This document shows positions 8,570 to 16,287 of a stretch of DNA of 64,000 bases, one piece after another. Both the position numbers and the translations under genes were made by a program. The notes below the pieces were generated by a model that was given only the letters and a program-made list of their open reading frames with translations, was not told where the DNA came from and ran no database searches. Numbering within the stretch: the stretch's first letter is position 1; the number at the start of each line of letters is the position of its first letter. Source of the DNA: Paraburkholderia polaris (lineage in GTDB: Bacteria > Pseudomonadota > Gammaproteobacteria > Burkholderiales > Burkholderiaceae); contig NZ_JABBGJ010000016.1 in the NCBI RefSeq assembly GCF_012927345.1, positions 112,721-176,720 of the forward strand. The letters are read 5' to 3'.

Positions 8570-9103
8570 TCACAGGAGCTCGAACGTGTTGACGAATGCC
8601 GCGCCGTCGCGCTCGCGGCGCCGCGTCCCAAAGAGCGGCTGGCTGCCGCGCACCTGGCGCGTCAGGCCGATGAACGGCACACCATGTTCGAGGTACGGCC
8701 CTTCAGTCTTGCGAAAACCGAATTGTTCGTAGAAATCGCGCAGACCGAGCGGCGCGCTCACGCGCGCGGCGTGTCCCGGCCAACGCTCGGCGATCGCCTG
8801 CAGCACCCGCTCGATCAATAGTTCGGCGGTGCCGTCGCCGCGCCGCAACGGGCTCGTCAGCACCTTATCGATGGTGATCTCCGGATCTTCGGCGTCGCCG
8901 GGTTGCAGGCGCGCGTAGGCCAGGATCGGCATGGGCCGCGCCATATCCTCGACCGCGAAGACATGTAGCGCGTTCTCGTCGTGGCCATCGGCGTCAAGAC
9001 AGACGTGTGATTGCTCGACCACGAAGACCGCGCTGCGCGCCCGCAAGATCAGATACAACTCGCGTGCCGAAAGCTGCTCGAAATCCAGCGTTTTCCAGTT
9101 CAT
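8570..9103 (-). CDS. GNAT-family N-acetyltransferase, ElaA-like
   Basis: A 177-residue protein resembling ElaA: it begins NWKTLDFEQLSARELYLILR and has RSAVFVVEQSHVCLDADGHD, the typical ElaA opening, followed by an acetyl-CoA-binding stretch SPLRRGDGTAELLIERVLQA and the C-terminal LRDFYEQFGFRKTEGPYLEH. The C-terminal extension after about residue 150 is longer than in the family core. The ATG at 9103 follows GGGGAACG; a GTG one codon earlier is less likely. The physiological acceptor is unknown. Confidence 0.85.
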   Translation of the reverse strand: MNWKTLDFEQLSARELYLILRARSAVFVVEQSHVCLDADGHDENALHVFAVEDMARPMPILAYARLQPGDAEDPEITIDKVLTSPLRRGDGTAELLIERVLQAIAERWPGHAARVSAPLGLRDFYEQFGFRKTEGPYLEHGVPFIGLTRQVRGSQPLFGTRRRERDGAAFVNTFELL

Positions 9104-9230
9104 CACGTTCCCCAGCGATAAATAAGTTCAGCGAGGACGGCGTCGCACGCCGGTCTGTTGTCATGGCTACACAGTACGTCCGCGAAACGCGTGTTTCCGT
9201 GCGGCATCGCACTGACGCTGGGCTTTGATG

Positions 9231-9575
9231 AGCAGCCGGATCGTTTCAGAAGCGGTTCATCTGCCGCAGCGGCGTGCAGGCGTTTGTCACGCTCTCGGCC
9301 TGACGGTCCGCGCCGAGCGCGCCGCTGACGGCTGGCAGGTGATTATCGAAGCGAAGCGCTTTGCGCGCTTCGTTCATATCATTGACGCGCATTACCACGC
9401 CGCGCACGACTGGTTCCATCCGCCGCCAAACCGCCTCTGCACCGTGTCGCTCCTCCCCGTTGAGAAAATCGTTGCACATGCATCTAATGCACTGTTTAAC
9501 GCTGACGCAACATACGAGGCACCCGCCGGCGAAGTCCGCGCGATCAATGCGATATCCGCCAGCTTCTACGGTTGA
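9231..9575 (+). pseudogene. C-terminal remnant of a GH2 beta-mannosidase-like glycosidase
   Basis: About 114 codons are open, with no proper start region. The product resembles the last Ig-like domain of GH2 beta-mannosidases: GLTVRAERAADGWQVIIEAK, RFARFVHIIDAHYHAAHDWF and the ending GEVRAINAISASFYG follow the pattern seen in those enzymes. The catalytic barrel and N-terminal domains are absent, so the fragment cannot be an active glycosidase. It is most likely what is left after deletion of a larger gene; the family call is from pattern memory and should be treated as provisional. Confidence 0.5.
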
Positions 9576-10205
9576 ATGTCGTCTCTGAACTAGCTATCGC
9601 TTCGCAAGGCGCGGAAAACCTCGCACTGCGCGAATCCACTGTCTGGTCTGCGGAATCACTGTTGGTTTATTTGCGACTTTCCGGTCTTCAAAAAGGACAC
9701 TTTGTACGGTGCCGTACTTGCCGTATAGAACACATCTGAATCAATTCCGGCACATCCCGGACGGCCCCCGACAACGCTTACGCAAAGGCGATTCCGTCTC
9801 TGAGACATCCGCCGCAAAGAGATGCTCGTCAAGCGCTAACCCAATCCGATCAATGACTTGGCTCGAATAAAAATACCCTCCGAAGGCGGCGCGCGTTAGA
9901 CAGACGTTGTACAGAATTGAAACAAAAAATCGCGTTTGGCTTCGCGCACCGCTAAGGCTTTCTTCGCTGCGCCGCACCAGCGCTCGTTTCCCCTACGGTT
10001 GGCACGCTCCTCGCTAAAGAGAAAGCGCAACACCGCGGCGCCGCAACTGGATCTAGAAGAACGGCGGTGGCGCATCAGGCCAATACGGGGCCGTTCCTGT
10101 TCATCCCTTCGCTGCTCGCCAGGCAGCATGTCGTCAATTAAAGGATGCAGGCATCGGATCAAAAACACGAAGCCACGCGACGCGCGGCTTCAGCGAGGAC
10201 CGATC
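9576..10205. other. 630-bp intergenic region upstream of the Crp-type regulator
   Basis: No gene is recognised here. An open frame runs through the right half into the Crp-type gene but its translation is not family-like. A palindrome GTACGGTGCCGTAC (9704-9717, two 6-base arms around TG) may be an operator. Composition is patchy and lower in GC than the flanks, consistent with decayed or acquired DNA next to the glycosidase remnant. Confidence 0.45.
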
Positions 10206-10940
10206 ATGTTGACACTTCAATCAGATCTGCACGGCAACCATTTGCTCGGCGCACTGCCGTCCCACGAATGGCAAGCACTTGCACCTCATCTCGAACTGGT
10301 TCATCTACGCACCGAACAACTGCTGTGCGATTCAGGTCAACGCATCCATCACGTCTACTTCCCGACCACTGCGATCATCTCCATGCTCTCGACGATGGAA
10401 GACGGCAGTTCGGTCGAAATCGCCGCGGTCGGCCGCGAAGGCATGACCGGCGTGCCGGTGCTCACGGGCGGCGAAACCATGCCGAATCGCGTGCAGGTGC
10501 AATGCGCCGGCTTCGCCTACCGGATGAGCGCACAGGCACTCAAGCAGCACTTCGCACGCTCTGACTTCCTGCGCCGCCTGATGCTGCTTTACATGCACGC
10601 CCTCCTCACGCAAGTCGCGCAGACCGCTGCCTGCAATCGCCACCACGCGTTGAACAAGCAACTGTGCCGGTGGCTCCTGATCGAAGTGGACCGCGTGGCA
10701 TCGAACGATCTGACGGTCACCCAGCAACTGATCGCCGACATGCTCGGCGTGCGCCGCGAAGGCATCACTGAAGCAGCCGGCAAGTTGCACGACGACGGTC
10801 TGATTCATCACAGCCGCGGTCATATCAAGATACTCGATCGCAAAGGTCTCGAAGCGCGCGCCTGCGAATGCTACGGCCTCGTCAAACGCGAATTCGACCG
10901 CCTGCTGCCGCGCCTGCGCCAGGCTGAAACGGTCGAATAA
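10206..10940 (+). CDS. Crp/Fnr-family transcriptional regulator
   Basis: The 244-residue protein combines an N-terminal cyclic-nucleotide-binding-like barrel (about 20-135) with a C-terminal Crp-type helix-turn-helix: LTVTQQLIADMLGVRREGIT followed by EAAGKLHDDGLIHHSRGHI. The barrel lacks the cysteine cluster of Fnr and the exact cAMP pocket of Crp; it has VYFPTTAIISMLSTMEDGSS instead, a pattern common in Burkholderiales regulators of unknown signal. The ATG is preceded by GCGAGGACCGATC. It is 45 bp upstream of the polysaccharide-initiating transferase gene, so it may regulate exopolysaccharide synthesis. Confidence 0.9.
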   Translation: MLTLQSDLHGNHLLGALPSHEWQALAPHLELVHLRTEQLLCDSGQRIHHVYFPTTAIISMLSTMEDGSSVEIAAVGREGMTGVPVLTGGETMPNRVQVQCAGFAYRMSAQALKQHFARSDFLRRLMLLYMHALLTQVAQTAACNRHHALNKQLCRWLLIEVDRVASNDLTVTQQLIADMLGVRREGITEAAGKLHDDGLIHHSRGHIKILDRKGLEARACECYGLVKREFDRLLPRLRQAETVE

Positions 10941-10985
10941 GCAGCGCACCAAAGGCTGCATCGCCCGATTACAGGGTGGATCATC

Positions 10986-12371
10986 ATGTTCAGGAATACT
11001 GCGCGATGTCTCGATGCACTCTTTGTGATTGCGGGCGGCCTGCTCGCTCATTGGATGCGTTTTTCGACGCCGATTGCGTTGTCGGACACCGAGCATCTCC
11101 TGATCGCCTTTAACTGTGTGCTCGTCTTGCTGCTGTTTCCCGGCTTCGGCGTCTATGAACCGTGGCGCGGCAAGGCGCTGTCTTCCATGCTGTTAAGAGT
11201 TGCCGCCGCGTGGCTGGTGGTGGTTGCCACCGCCCTTGTGCTGGCGTTCACCTTGCACCGCATGGATGCGGTTTCGCGGCTGTGGTTCGGTTACTCGACG
11301 CTGATTTCCGGCGCGCTGATCATCGTCACCAAGTGCCTCGTGCATGTGGCCTTGCGCAGTGTGCGCCGGCGCGGCATGAACTTCCGCACGGTCGCGATCG
11401 TCGGTGCGCCCGGTTTCTCGCGTACGTTGCTGGCGCATCTCGACCATGCGCCGCAAGCCGGCTTCAAGCCGGTCTGCATATTCGACACCAGCATCGAACC
11501 CGCCGGCACGTATGGCGCGCGTCTGAATCGCCTGCCGGTGCTGACCGATCTGAATGCATTCGCCGCCAAGGTGCGCGAAGAGCATGTGAACGAGGTGTGG
11601 CTCGCCTTACCGCTTTCCGAAGAACATACGATCTATCGCTTCACGCGCATCTTCAGGCATGACTTCGTGAATCTGCGCTTCATTCCCGATGTACGCAGCC
11701 TCTCGCTTTTCAACCACGCGCTGGTCAATGTCGTCGGTTTACCGACGCTCAATCTGAGCGCGACCCCCGTCTCGCCGCCGCAGATGTGGTCCAAGCTGAT
11801 CTTCGACCGCCTGTTCGCGGCGGCCGCGCTGCTGGCGCTCGCGCCCGTGTTCATCGTGCTCGCGATCGGCATCAAGCTGAGCTCGCCGGGGCCAGTGTTC
11901 TTCCGCCAGACCCGCAAGGGCGTGGACGGCCAGCCGTTCGCCATCTACAAGTTCCGTTCGATGACCGTGCACCACGAAGCCCACGGCCAGGTCACCCAGG
12001 CCGCGCGCAACGACGCGCGCATCACGAAGCTCGGCGGCTTCATGCGCCGCACCAGTCTCGACGAATTGCCGCAATTTCTGAATGTGCTGCTCGGCCAGAT
12101 GTCGGTGGTCGGTCCGCGTCCCCATGCGGTCGAGCACGACGATCTCTACAAGGACCAGGTGTACGGCTATATGAACCGCTACCGGATCAAACCGGGCATC
12201 ACCGGATGGGCGCAGGTGAACGGCTATCGCGGCGCCACCACCAAGGTCGAAAAGATGGAGACGCGCGTCAAGTTCGATCTCTTCTACATCCACAATTGGT
12301 CGTTCTGGTTTGATATGAAGATCGTGTTCATCACGATTTTCAAGGGATTCGTCGGCCGCAACGCCTTCTGA
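10986..12371 (+). CDS. Undecaprenyl-phosphate glucose phosphotransferase
   Basis: This 461-residue membrane enzyme (WcaJ/PssY class) transfers a hexose-1-phosphate, usually glucose, to undecaprenyl phosphate, the first step of exopolysaccharide repeat-unit assembly. The N-terminus has four to five membrane spans (about 1-110), a nucleotide-binding-like CoA_binding_3 region (FRTVAIVGAPGFSRTLL) follows, and the C-terminal sugar-transferase domain has IYKFRSMTV, RRTSLDELPQFLNVLLGQMS, VVGPRPHAV and KPGITGWAQVNGYRG. A complete terminator follows. The rest of a polysaccharide cluster is absent; a truncated glycosyltransferase about 1 kb downstream may be its relic. Confidence 0.93.
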   Translation: MFRNTARCLDALFVIAGGLLAHWMRFSTPIALSDTEHLLIAFNCVLVLLLFPGFGVYEPWRGKALSSMLLRVAAAWLVVVATALVLAFTLHRMDAVSRLWFGYSTLISGALIIVTKCLVHVALRSVRRRGMNFRTVAIVGAPGFSRTLLAHLDHAPQAGFKPVCIFDTSIEPAGTYGARLNRLPVLTDLNAFAAKVREEHVNEVWLALPLSEEHTIYRFTRIFRHDFVNLRFIPDVRSLSLFNHALVNVVGLPTLNLSATPVSPPQMWSKLIFDRLFAAAALLALAPVFIVLAIGIKLSSPGPVFFRQTRKGVDGQPFAIYKFRSMTVHHEAHGQVTQAARNDARITKLGGFMRRTSLDELPQFLNVLLGQMSVVGPRPHAVEHDDLYKDQVYGYMNRYRIKPGITGWAQVNGYRGATTKVEKMETRVKFDLFYIHNWSFWFDMKIVFITIFKGFVGRNAF

Positions 12372-12443
12372 CTGTGCCGCTCCGGGGCCTCTGCCGGTTG
12401 CTTACAGATCACGATAAATCGGGTTAAAGGCTGTACAACGAAC

Positions 12444-12474
12444 GGGCTGCGCCGGATCCAGGCGCAGCCCTTTT
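12444..12474 (+). terminator. Rho-independent terminator after the sugar-phosphate transferase
   Basis: A perfect 10-bp stem GGGCTGCGCC / GGCGCAGCCC with a 7-base loop is followed by TTTT, 72 bp downstream of the transferase stop. Confidence 0.92.
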
Positions 12475-12535
12475 GCATTGGCGCACGGCTCACGCGTATA
12501 GAACGGGAGCGCGGCTGATATGACAATCGTCAGCA

Positions 12536-12561
12536 CAGCGCCAGGCACAAGGCTGGCGCTG
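12536..12561 (-). terminator. Hairpin downstream of higA
   Basis: A perfect 9-bp stem (CAGCGCCAG / CTGGCGCTG) with an 8-base loop lies just past the higA stop on the minus strand. No U-tract follows, so termination here is a guess. Confidence 0.4.
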
Positions 12562-12569
12562 CGCCCTGC

Positions 12570-12992
12570 TTACAGAAACGCGCTGACGTCGGTATGAAAA
12601 CGCAGAGCCAACGCCTTTGCCACCTTTTTGCTGATGGCGCGCCGGCCCGCGAGAATATCGCTCACCACGGTGGGCGATGCGATCCCGATCAAATCCTTTT
12701 GCCTGAGCCCGTGCGTCTCCAGCAGATGCCGCAACACCTCACGCGGCTCCGCTTTCGGGATTGTCACGTTGCTCGCTTCCCAGTTCTCGATCAGGTCGGT
12801 GACGATCGCGAACAGATCAGCCAGCGGATCCTCCGCGTTACCGTTCAGATGATCGGCGAGCGCATTGGCGAGCCGCACCATCTTCTGATAGTCCAGCTCG
12901 CTGCGAATCGGCGTAATGGGCAACTGGGCTTGCAGGGCAGCCCAGGTTTGAGCGATGTCGGGAAAGGCTCCCGGAAGGCGATCGGCGTTCAT
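12570..12992 (-). CDS. higA: HigA-type antitoxin (helix-turn-helix)
   Basis: A 140-residue antitoxin of the HigA type. The N-terminal part is acidic and helical; the C-terminal Xre/Cro helix-turn-helix reads LLETHGLRQKDLIGIASPTV followed by VSDILAGRRAISKKVAKALA. It should neutralise the neighbouring HigB and autorepress the operon. Its ATG overlaps the higB stop as ATGA (12989-12992), the usual translational coupling with toxin first; an in-frame ATG at 13016 would add 8 residues but ignore that overlap. Confidence 0.88.
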   Translation of the reverse strand: MNADRLPGAFPDIAQTWAALQAQLPITPIRSELDYQKMVRLANALADHLNGNAEDPLADLFAIVTDLIENWEASNVTIPKAEPREVLRHLLETHGLRQKDLIGIASPTVVSDILAGRRAISKKVAKALALRFHTDVSAFL

Positions 12993-13288
12993 GAGTTTAA
13001 ATTCTTCCTCGTCCAAAGGTCGTATTCCGCATGCGTCAGTACGTGACGAACGAACAACGACTGCCTGTTGTAGTGAATCGCCGCGATGATCCGGAACCGG
13101 TTGCCGCCTACATTAAAAACAGTGTATTGCGGAGGCACATAGTCCACGCCCGCGAACGTCTGCTTCAGGTCGTTATAGCCATACGCGAGGCAAGCCTGCG
13201 CCAGTGCGTACCACGTCAACAGCGCACTGCGCGCCTCCGGATGTCTCTTTATAAAGTCCAGCAACGCCTTCTTTGAAATGACCCGCAT
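12989..13288 (-). CDS. higB: HigB-type mRNA interferase toxin
   Basis: The 99-residue product begins MRVISKKALLDFIKRHPEAR and contains YVPPQYTVFNVGGNRFRIIA and FVRHVLTHAEYDLW, the HigB (type II, RelE-superfamily) signature, with a conserved terminal His-Tyr region. Such toxins cut mRNA on the ribosome. The start is the ATG preceded by GAGGAAATTCG; the frame is open further upstream but that extension is not family-like. It forms a toxin-first operon with higA. Confidence 0.9.
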   Translation of the reverse strand: MRVISKKALLDFIKRHPEARSALLTWYALAQACLAYGYNDLKQTFAGVDYVPPQYTVFNVGGNRFRIIAAIHYNRQSLFVRHVLTHAEYDLWTRKNLNS

Positions 13289-13428
13289 CGAATTTCCTCG
13301 CATGGTCTCGCGCACTGAACATGCACGCTCTACCTGCAAGGCTAATGGGACGGGATCGACGCCAATAGTCAGCCGGACGGCATAGACCGAACCGCCAGCT
13401 ACGGCTTACTACGGTACGACGAAAGCAT

Positions 13429-13467
13429 TTTATTCGCATATTGCGAAGTTCTCAATATGCGAATAAA
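13429..13467. repeat. Perfect 15-bp inverted repeat at the break point of a truncated glycosyltransferase
   Basis: TTTATTCGCATATTG (13429-13443) and its exact complement (13453-13467) flank a 9-base loop. The right arm contains the last codons and the TGA stop of the truncated glycosyltransferase frame. The arms are AT-rich compared with the neighbourhood. It could be a bidirectional terminator, an element end, or the scar of the deletion that removed the rest of the gene. Confidence 0.85.
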
Positions 13468-14087
13468 GAGATGATCGACCGCGGTTCATGCATCGCTTTA
13501 TGCGTGCACAGTTCGAACTTGTGCACGTCGACGGGAGGCGGAATCACCGCCGCATCGCGCCGGCAAATTTTCATCACGCGCCGCGCGGCGAATTGCGAAT
13601 TCGCGATCAGACGGTCGACGCTGTTCGCCGAGCGCGAATCCCAGCCGCGCAGACAATGAAGCAATGCACGCACGACCCATGACCCCGGCCGGCATGTCAA
13701 ATTCGCTTCACGCAAATAGTGGTGTTGCCGATCCCACGCGTCGCGCATCGGCGAATGCGCGTAGCTCACGTGCGTCTGATCGGGGCCGACCAGCACGCCC
13801 CTGGCGAGCGCATAGGAACTCGTGATGAGCAGGTCGTAGCCCGATAGATCGAACTGGCCGACGGCCAGCGGCATCAACGGCAGATACGCGCGATAGCGGC
13901 GCCGCGCAAACGGCAGGCTTTGGATGAACGACGTCGTGACGGGTTTGCCGCCCAGTGGCCGGCGGTCTTCGAGGAAATCGACGATGCTGAAGAGATCGGC
14001 ATCGGGAAAGCACTCAATGATCTGTTCGAGCACTTTCTCTGCGCCGCCGGGTGCGACGAGCCAGTCGTGCACGATCGCCACTTTCAT
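13452..14087 (-). pseudogene. Truncated family-4 glycosyltransferase (N-terminal half)
   Basis: The 211-residue frame begins as a normal GT4 protein: MKVAIVHDWLVAPGGAEKVL, then YDLLITSSYALARGVLVGPD, VSYAHSPMRDAWDRQHHYLR and RLIANSQFAARRVMK. Homology stops after PPPVDVHKFEL (about residue 190), exactly where the C-terminal nucleotide-sugar-binding Rossmann domain should begin; the frame then runs out in about 20 unrelated residues through a perfect inverted repeat. GT4 enzymes are normally 350-400 residues and need both domains, so this is very likely non-functional. The intact relatives act in exopolysaccharide assembly, which fits the transferase gene 1 kb away. Confidence 0.85.
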
Positions 14088-14463
14088 GATCTCCCGCCTG
14101 TAGATAAGCGCCGCATGGCCATACCAACGAGTGTATGTGCCGCATCATTTGCCGTGCGTGCGTATGCCCACATTCGACGCGTGACAGTCCGCGAATAATG
14201 AGGACGCGCTGTTCGCCTCTTGCGAACGACGCGTTCAATCACTTCGCCCGACTTCGCACTTTATGCGCCCGACGATCGACGCATTGCGCGCCGATGAGCA
14301 AACTGAATTCTCAGTGGATCCGTATTTGCAGCGGATGATGCAGGCGATCGGGCAAGCCGAGCGCTAATGGAGGTCGGCGCAAGTTAGCGCTGGTCGACGC
14401 AGGGCAATGCGCAAGAGCGAGCCCGCTGAAGCAGGCTCGCACGCGGCTGCAGAAGCGCGGTGA
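14088..14463. other. Intergenic region between glycosyltransferase remnant and rpiA
   Basis: This 376-bp stretch holds no recognisable full gene. A short plus-strand frame with a natural-looking end, 14263-14367 (34 codons, including DALRADEQTEFSVDPYLQRM), could be the tail of a lost gene; I cannot name it. A hairpin just after rpiA is listed separately. Confidence 0.4.
14417..14440 (-). terminator. Hairpin downstream of rpiA
   Basis: GCGAGCC and GGCTCGC form a 7-bp stem around a 10-base loop, starting 24 bp after the rpiA stop on the minus strand and followed by TCTTG. A weak factor-independent terminator is plausible. Confidence 0.5.
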
Positions 14464-15159
14464 TCAGCTCTTGCTGTATTCGATCGTTTCGACGCCCGTA
14501 TCCGTGCCGAGCATGCACAGATTCGCGCCGCGGCCCGCGAACAGGCCCGCCGTCACTACGCCCGGCCATGCATTGATGTGCATTTCCAGCGTGCGCGGGT
14601 CGCTGATGCGCAGACCCTTGACGTCGATGATCTCGTTGCCGTTATCGGTGATGAACGGCACGCCTTCCTTGGTCACGCGCACCACCGGCACGCCGCCGAG
14701 CGCCGTCACGCGGCGGCCGATCGCGGTACGCGCCATCGGCACGACTTCGATCGGCAGCGGGAAGTTGCCAAGCGTGTCGACCAGCTTGCTCGCATCGGCG
14801 ATGCAAACGAACACGTCCGACACCGAGGCGACGATCTTCTCGCGCGTCAGCGCGCCGCCTCCGCCCTTGATCATCGCGCCGCTGTGGTCGATTTCATCGG
14901 CGCCATCCACATACACCGGCAGCGAATCGATTTCGTTCAGGTCGAGCACCTTGAAACCGTGCGATTGCAGACGCGCGGTGGTGGCGAGCGAACTCGACAC
15001 CGCGCCGCGATAGCGGGTCTTGCTGGCGGCCAGCGCGTCGATGAAACAGTTCGCGGTGGAGCCGGTGCCGACACCGATCACGGAGCCTTCCGGCACGTTG
15101 GCGTTCACATAGTCGGCGGCGGCCTGGCCGACCAGTTGCTTGAGTTCGTCTTGGGTCAT
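14464..15159 (-). CDS. rpiA: Ribose-5-phosphate isomerase A
   Basis: RpiA (231 residues) interconverts ribose 5-phosphate and ribulose 5-phosphate in the non-oxidative pentose phosphate pathway. The substrate-binding loops are intact: GTGSTANCF (about 31-39), SSSLATTARLQ, YVDGADEID (with the catalytic Asp pair), KGGGGALTREK, and a C-terminal GVVTAGLFAGRGANL. Full family length. Monocistronic; rlmB follows upstream on the same strand at a distance of about 200 bp. Confidence 0.97.
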   Translation of the reverse strand: MTQDELKQLVGQAAADYVNANVPEGSVIGVGTGSTANCFIDALAASKTRYRGAVSSSLATTARLQSHGFKVLDLNEIDSLPVYVDGADEIDHSGAMIKGGGGALTREKIVASVSDVFVCIADASKLVDTLGNFPLPIEVVPMARTAIGRRVTALGGVPVVRVTKEGVPFITDNGNEIIDVKGLRISDPRTLEMHINAWPGVVTAGLFAGRGANLCMLGTDTGVETIEYSKS

Positions 15160-15357
15160 GGGGAATGCAGGCGAGCAGTAAAAACCACAAGTTTACCGGA
15201 GTGGCGAGCGAGCGCCGGATTTACCAGGCACGGTGACCGCTAAAAATGGTCGCCGCGAGCACCGGAACGCCGCTTTTGCCCGTGCCATGCGAGCCGGCCC
15301 TGCCATGAACGTTGACGGTTCGGCGAACGGACCGGCGTCGAATGAGGCGGCGGCTGT

Positions 15358-16104
15358 TTACTTCTTCTTCACCGACCGCTGACGCACCGCTTCGAACAGG
15401 CAAACGCCGCTCGCCACGGAGACGTTCAGGCTCTCGACCGTACCCGCCATCGGAATCTGCATGATCACGTCGCAGGTATCGCGCGTGAGACGGCGCATGC
15501 CCTCGCCTTCGGCACCCATCACCAGTGCAACCGGACCGTCGAGTTCGGTCTCGTAGAGGCTCTTGGTGGCCTCCTCGGCGGTACCGATCACCCACACGCC
15601 CGCGTCCTTCAACTCTCGCAGCGCGCGCGCCAGATTGGTGACCGTGATGTACGGCACGGTGTCGGCTGCGCCGCTCGCCACCTTCGCAGCCGTCGCGTTC
15701 AAACCCACCGCGCGGTCACGCGGCACGATCACTGCGTGCGCGCCGGCCGCATCGGCCACGCGCAGGCAGGCGCCGAGATTGTGCGGATCGGTCACGCCGT
15801 CCAGCACCAGAATCAACGGCGAACCGTTGATGCCGTCGAGCAGTTCGGCCAGGTTCTGCGCAAGCGGCATGTCGGTCGCACGCGCGACCACGCCCTGGTG
15901 ACGCTCGGTATGCGCGAGCCCCCACAGACGCGTTTCGTCGGCGGCGATCAGACGCACGCCGGCTTCTTTCGCCGCATGCAGGAATTCGGTCATGCGACGG
16001 TCTTTGCGCGTCGCGTCGTAATAAACCTCTTCGACCGTCGACGCATCGTGCCGCATGCGCGCGGTCACTGCGTGGAAACCGTATAGAACCTTGAGACGTG
16101 ACAT
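15358..16104 (-). CDS. rlmB: 23S rRNA (guanosine-2'-O-)-methyltransferase RlmB
   Basis: A 248-residue SpoU-class (trefoil-knot) enzyme that 2'-O-methylates G2251 of 23S rRNA in the peptidyl-transferase region. An N-terminal RNA-binding domain (KVLYGFHAVTARMRH) leads to motif 1 DPHNLGACLRVADAAGAHAV, motif 2 ALVMGAEGEGMRRL and motif 3 IPMAGTVESLNVSVASGVCL, which form the knot and S-adenosylmethionine site. It lies downstream of rnr on the same strand, the conserved arrangement in proteobacteria, but is separated by a strong hairpin. Confidence 0.96.
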   Translation of the reverse strand: MSRLKVLYGFHAVTARMRHDASTVEEVYYDATRKDRRMTEFLHAAKEAGVRLIAADETRLWGLAHTERHQGVVARATDMPLAQNLAELLDGINGSPLILVLDGVTDPHNLGACLRVADAAGAHAVIVPRDRAVGLNATAAKVASGAADTVPYITVTNLARALRELKDAGVWVIGTAEEATKSLYETELDGPVALVMGAEGEGMRRLTRDTCDVIMQIPMAGTVESLNVSVASGVCLFEAVRQRSVKKK

Positions 16105-16225
16105 GACTGAAAAACCTTTGATTGAGCGCGCCTTGAACGCGCGCTGCTGTGATGAATGCGAGCCTGCTTACTGTGTTGCTTGAGTAGCTTGTCTCGCTAC
16201 TTGACTTGATTGCGATGAAACGAAG

Positions 16226-16269
16226 ACCGCGCGCAACCGGTACGTTTCAACGTACCCGATGCGCGCGGT
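16226..16269 (-). terminator. Large two-tier hairpin between rnr and rlmB
   Basis: An outer 10-bp stem ACCGCGCGCA / TGCGCGCGGT (16226-16235 with 16260-16269) encloses an inner 7-bp stem GGTACGT / ACGTACC with loop TTCA. It starts 19 bp past the rnr stop. The lack of a long U-tract leaves open whether it terminates, protects the rnr 3' end from exonucleases, or is a processing site. Confidence 0.65.
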
Positions 16270-16287
16270 TCAAGCCGTCATACGACT

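Noticed and set aside
7957..8631. A 224-codon minus-strand frame in the 7.9-8.6 kb gap
   Set aside because: It overlaps the end of the acetyltransferase gene in antisense-like fashion, no domain is recognisable, and there is no ribosome site at its start.
9936..10205. Upstream in-frame extension of the Crp-type regulator
   Set aside because: The 90 extra residues are Arg-rich and not similar to Crp/Fnr N-termini; the ATG at 10206 with GCGAGGACC before it fits far better.
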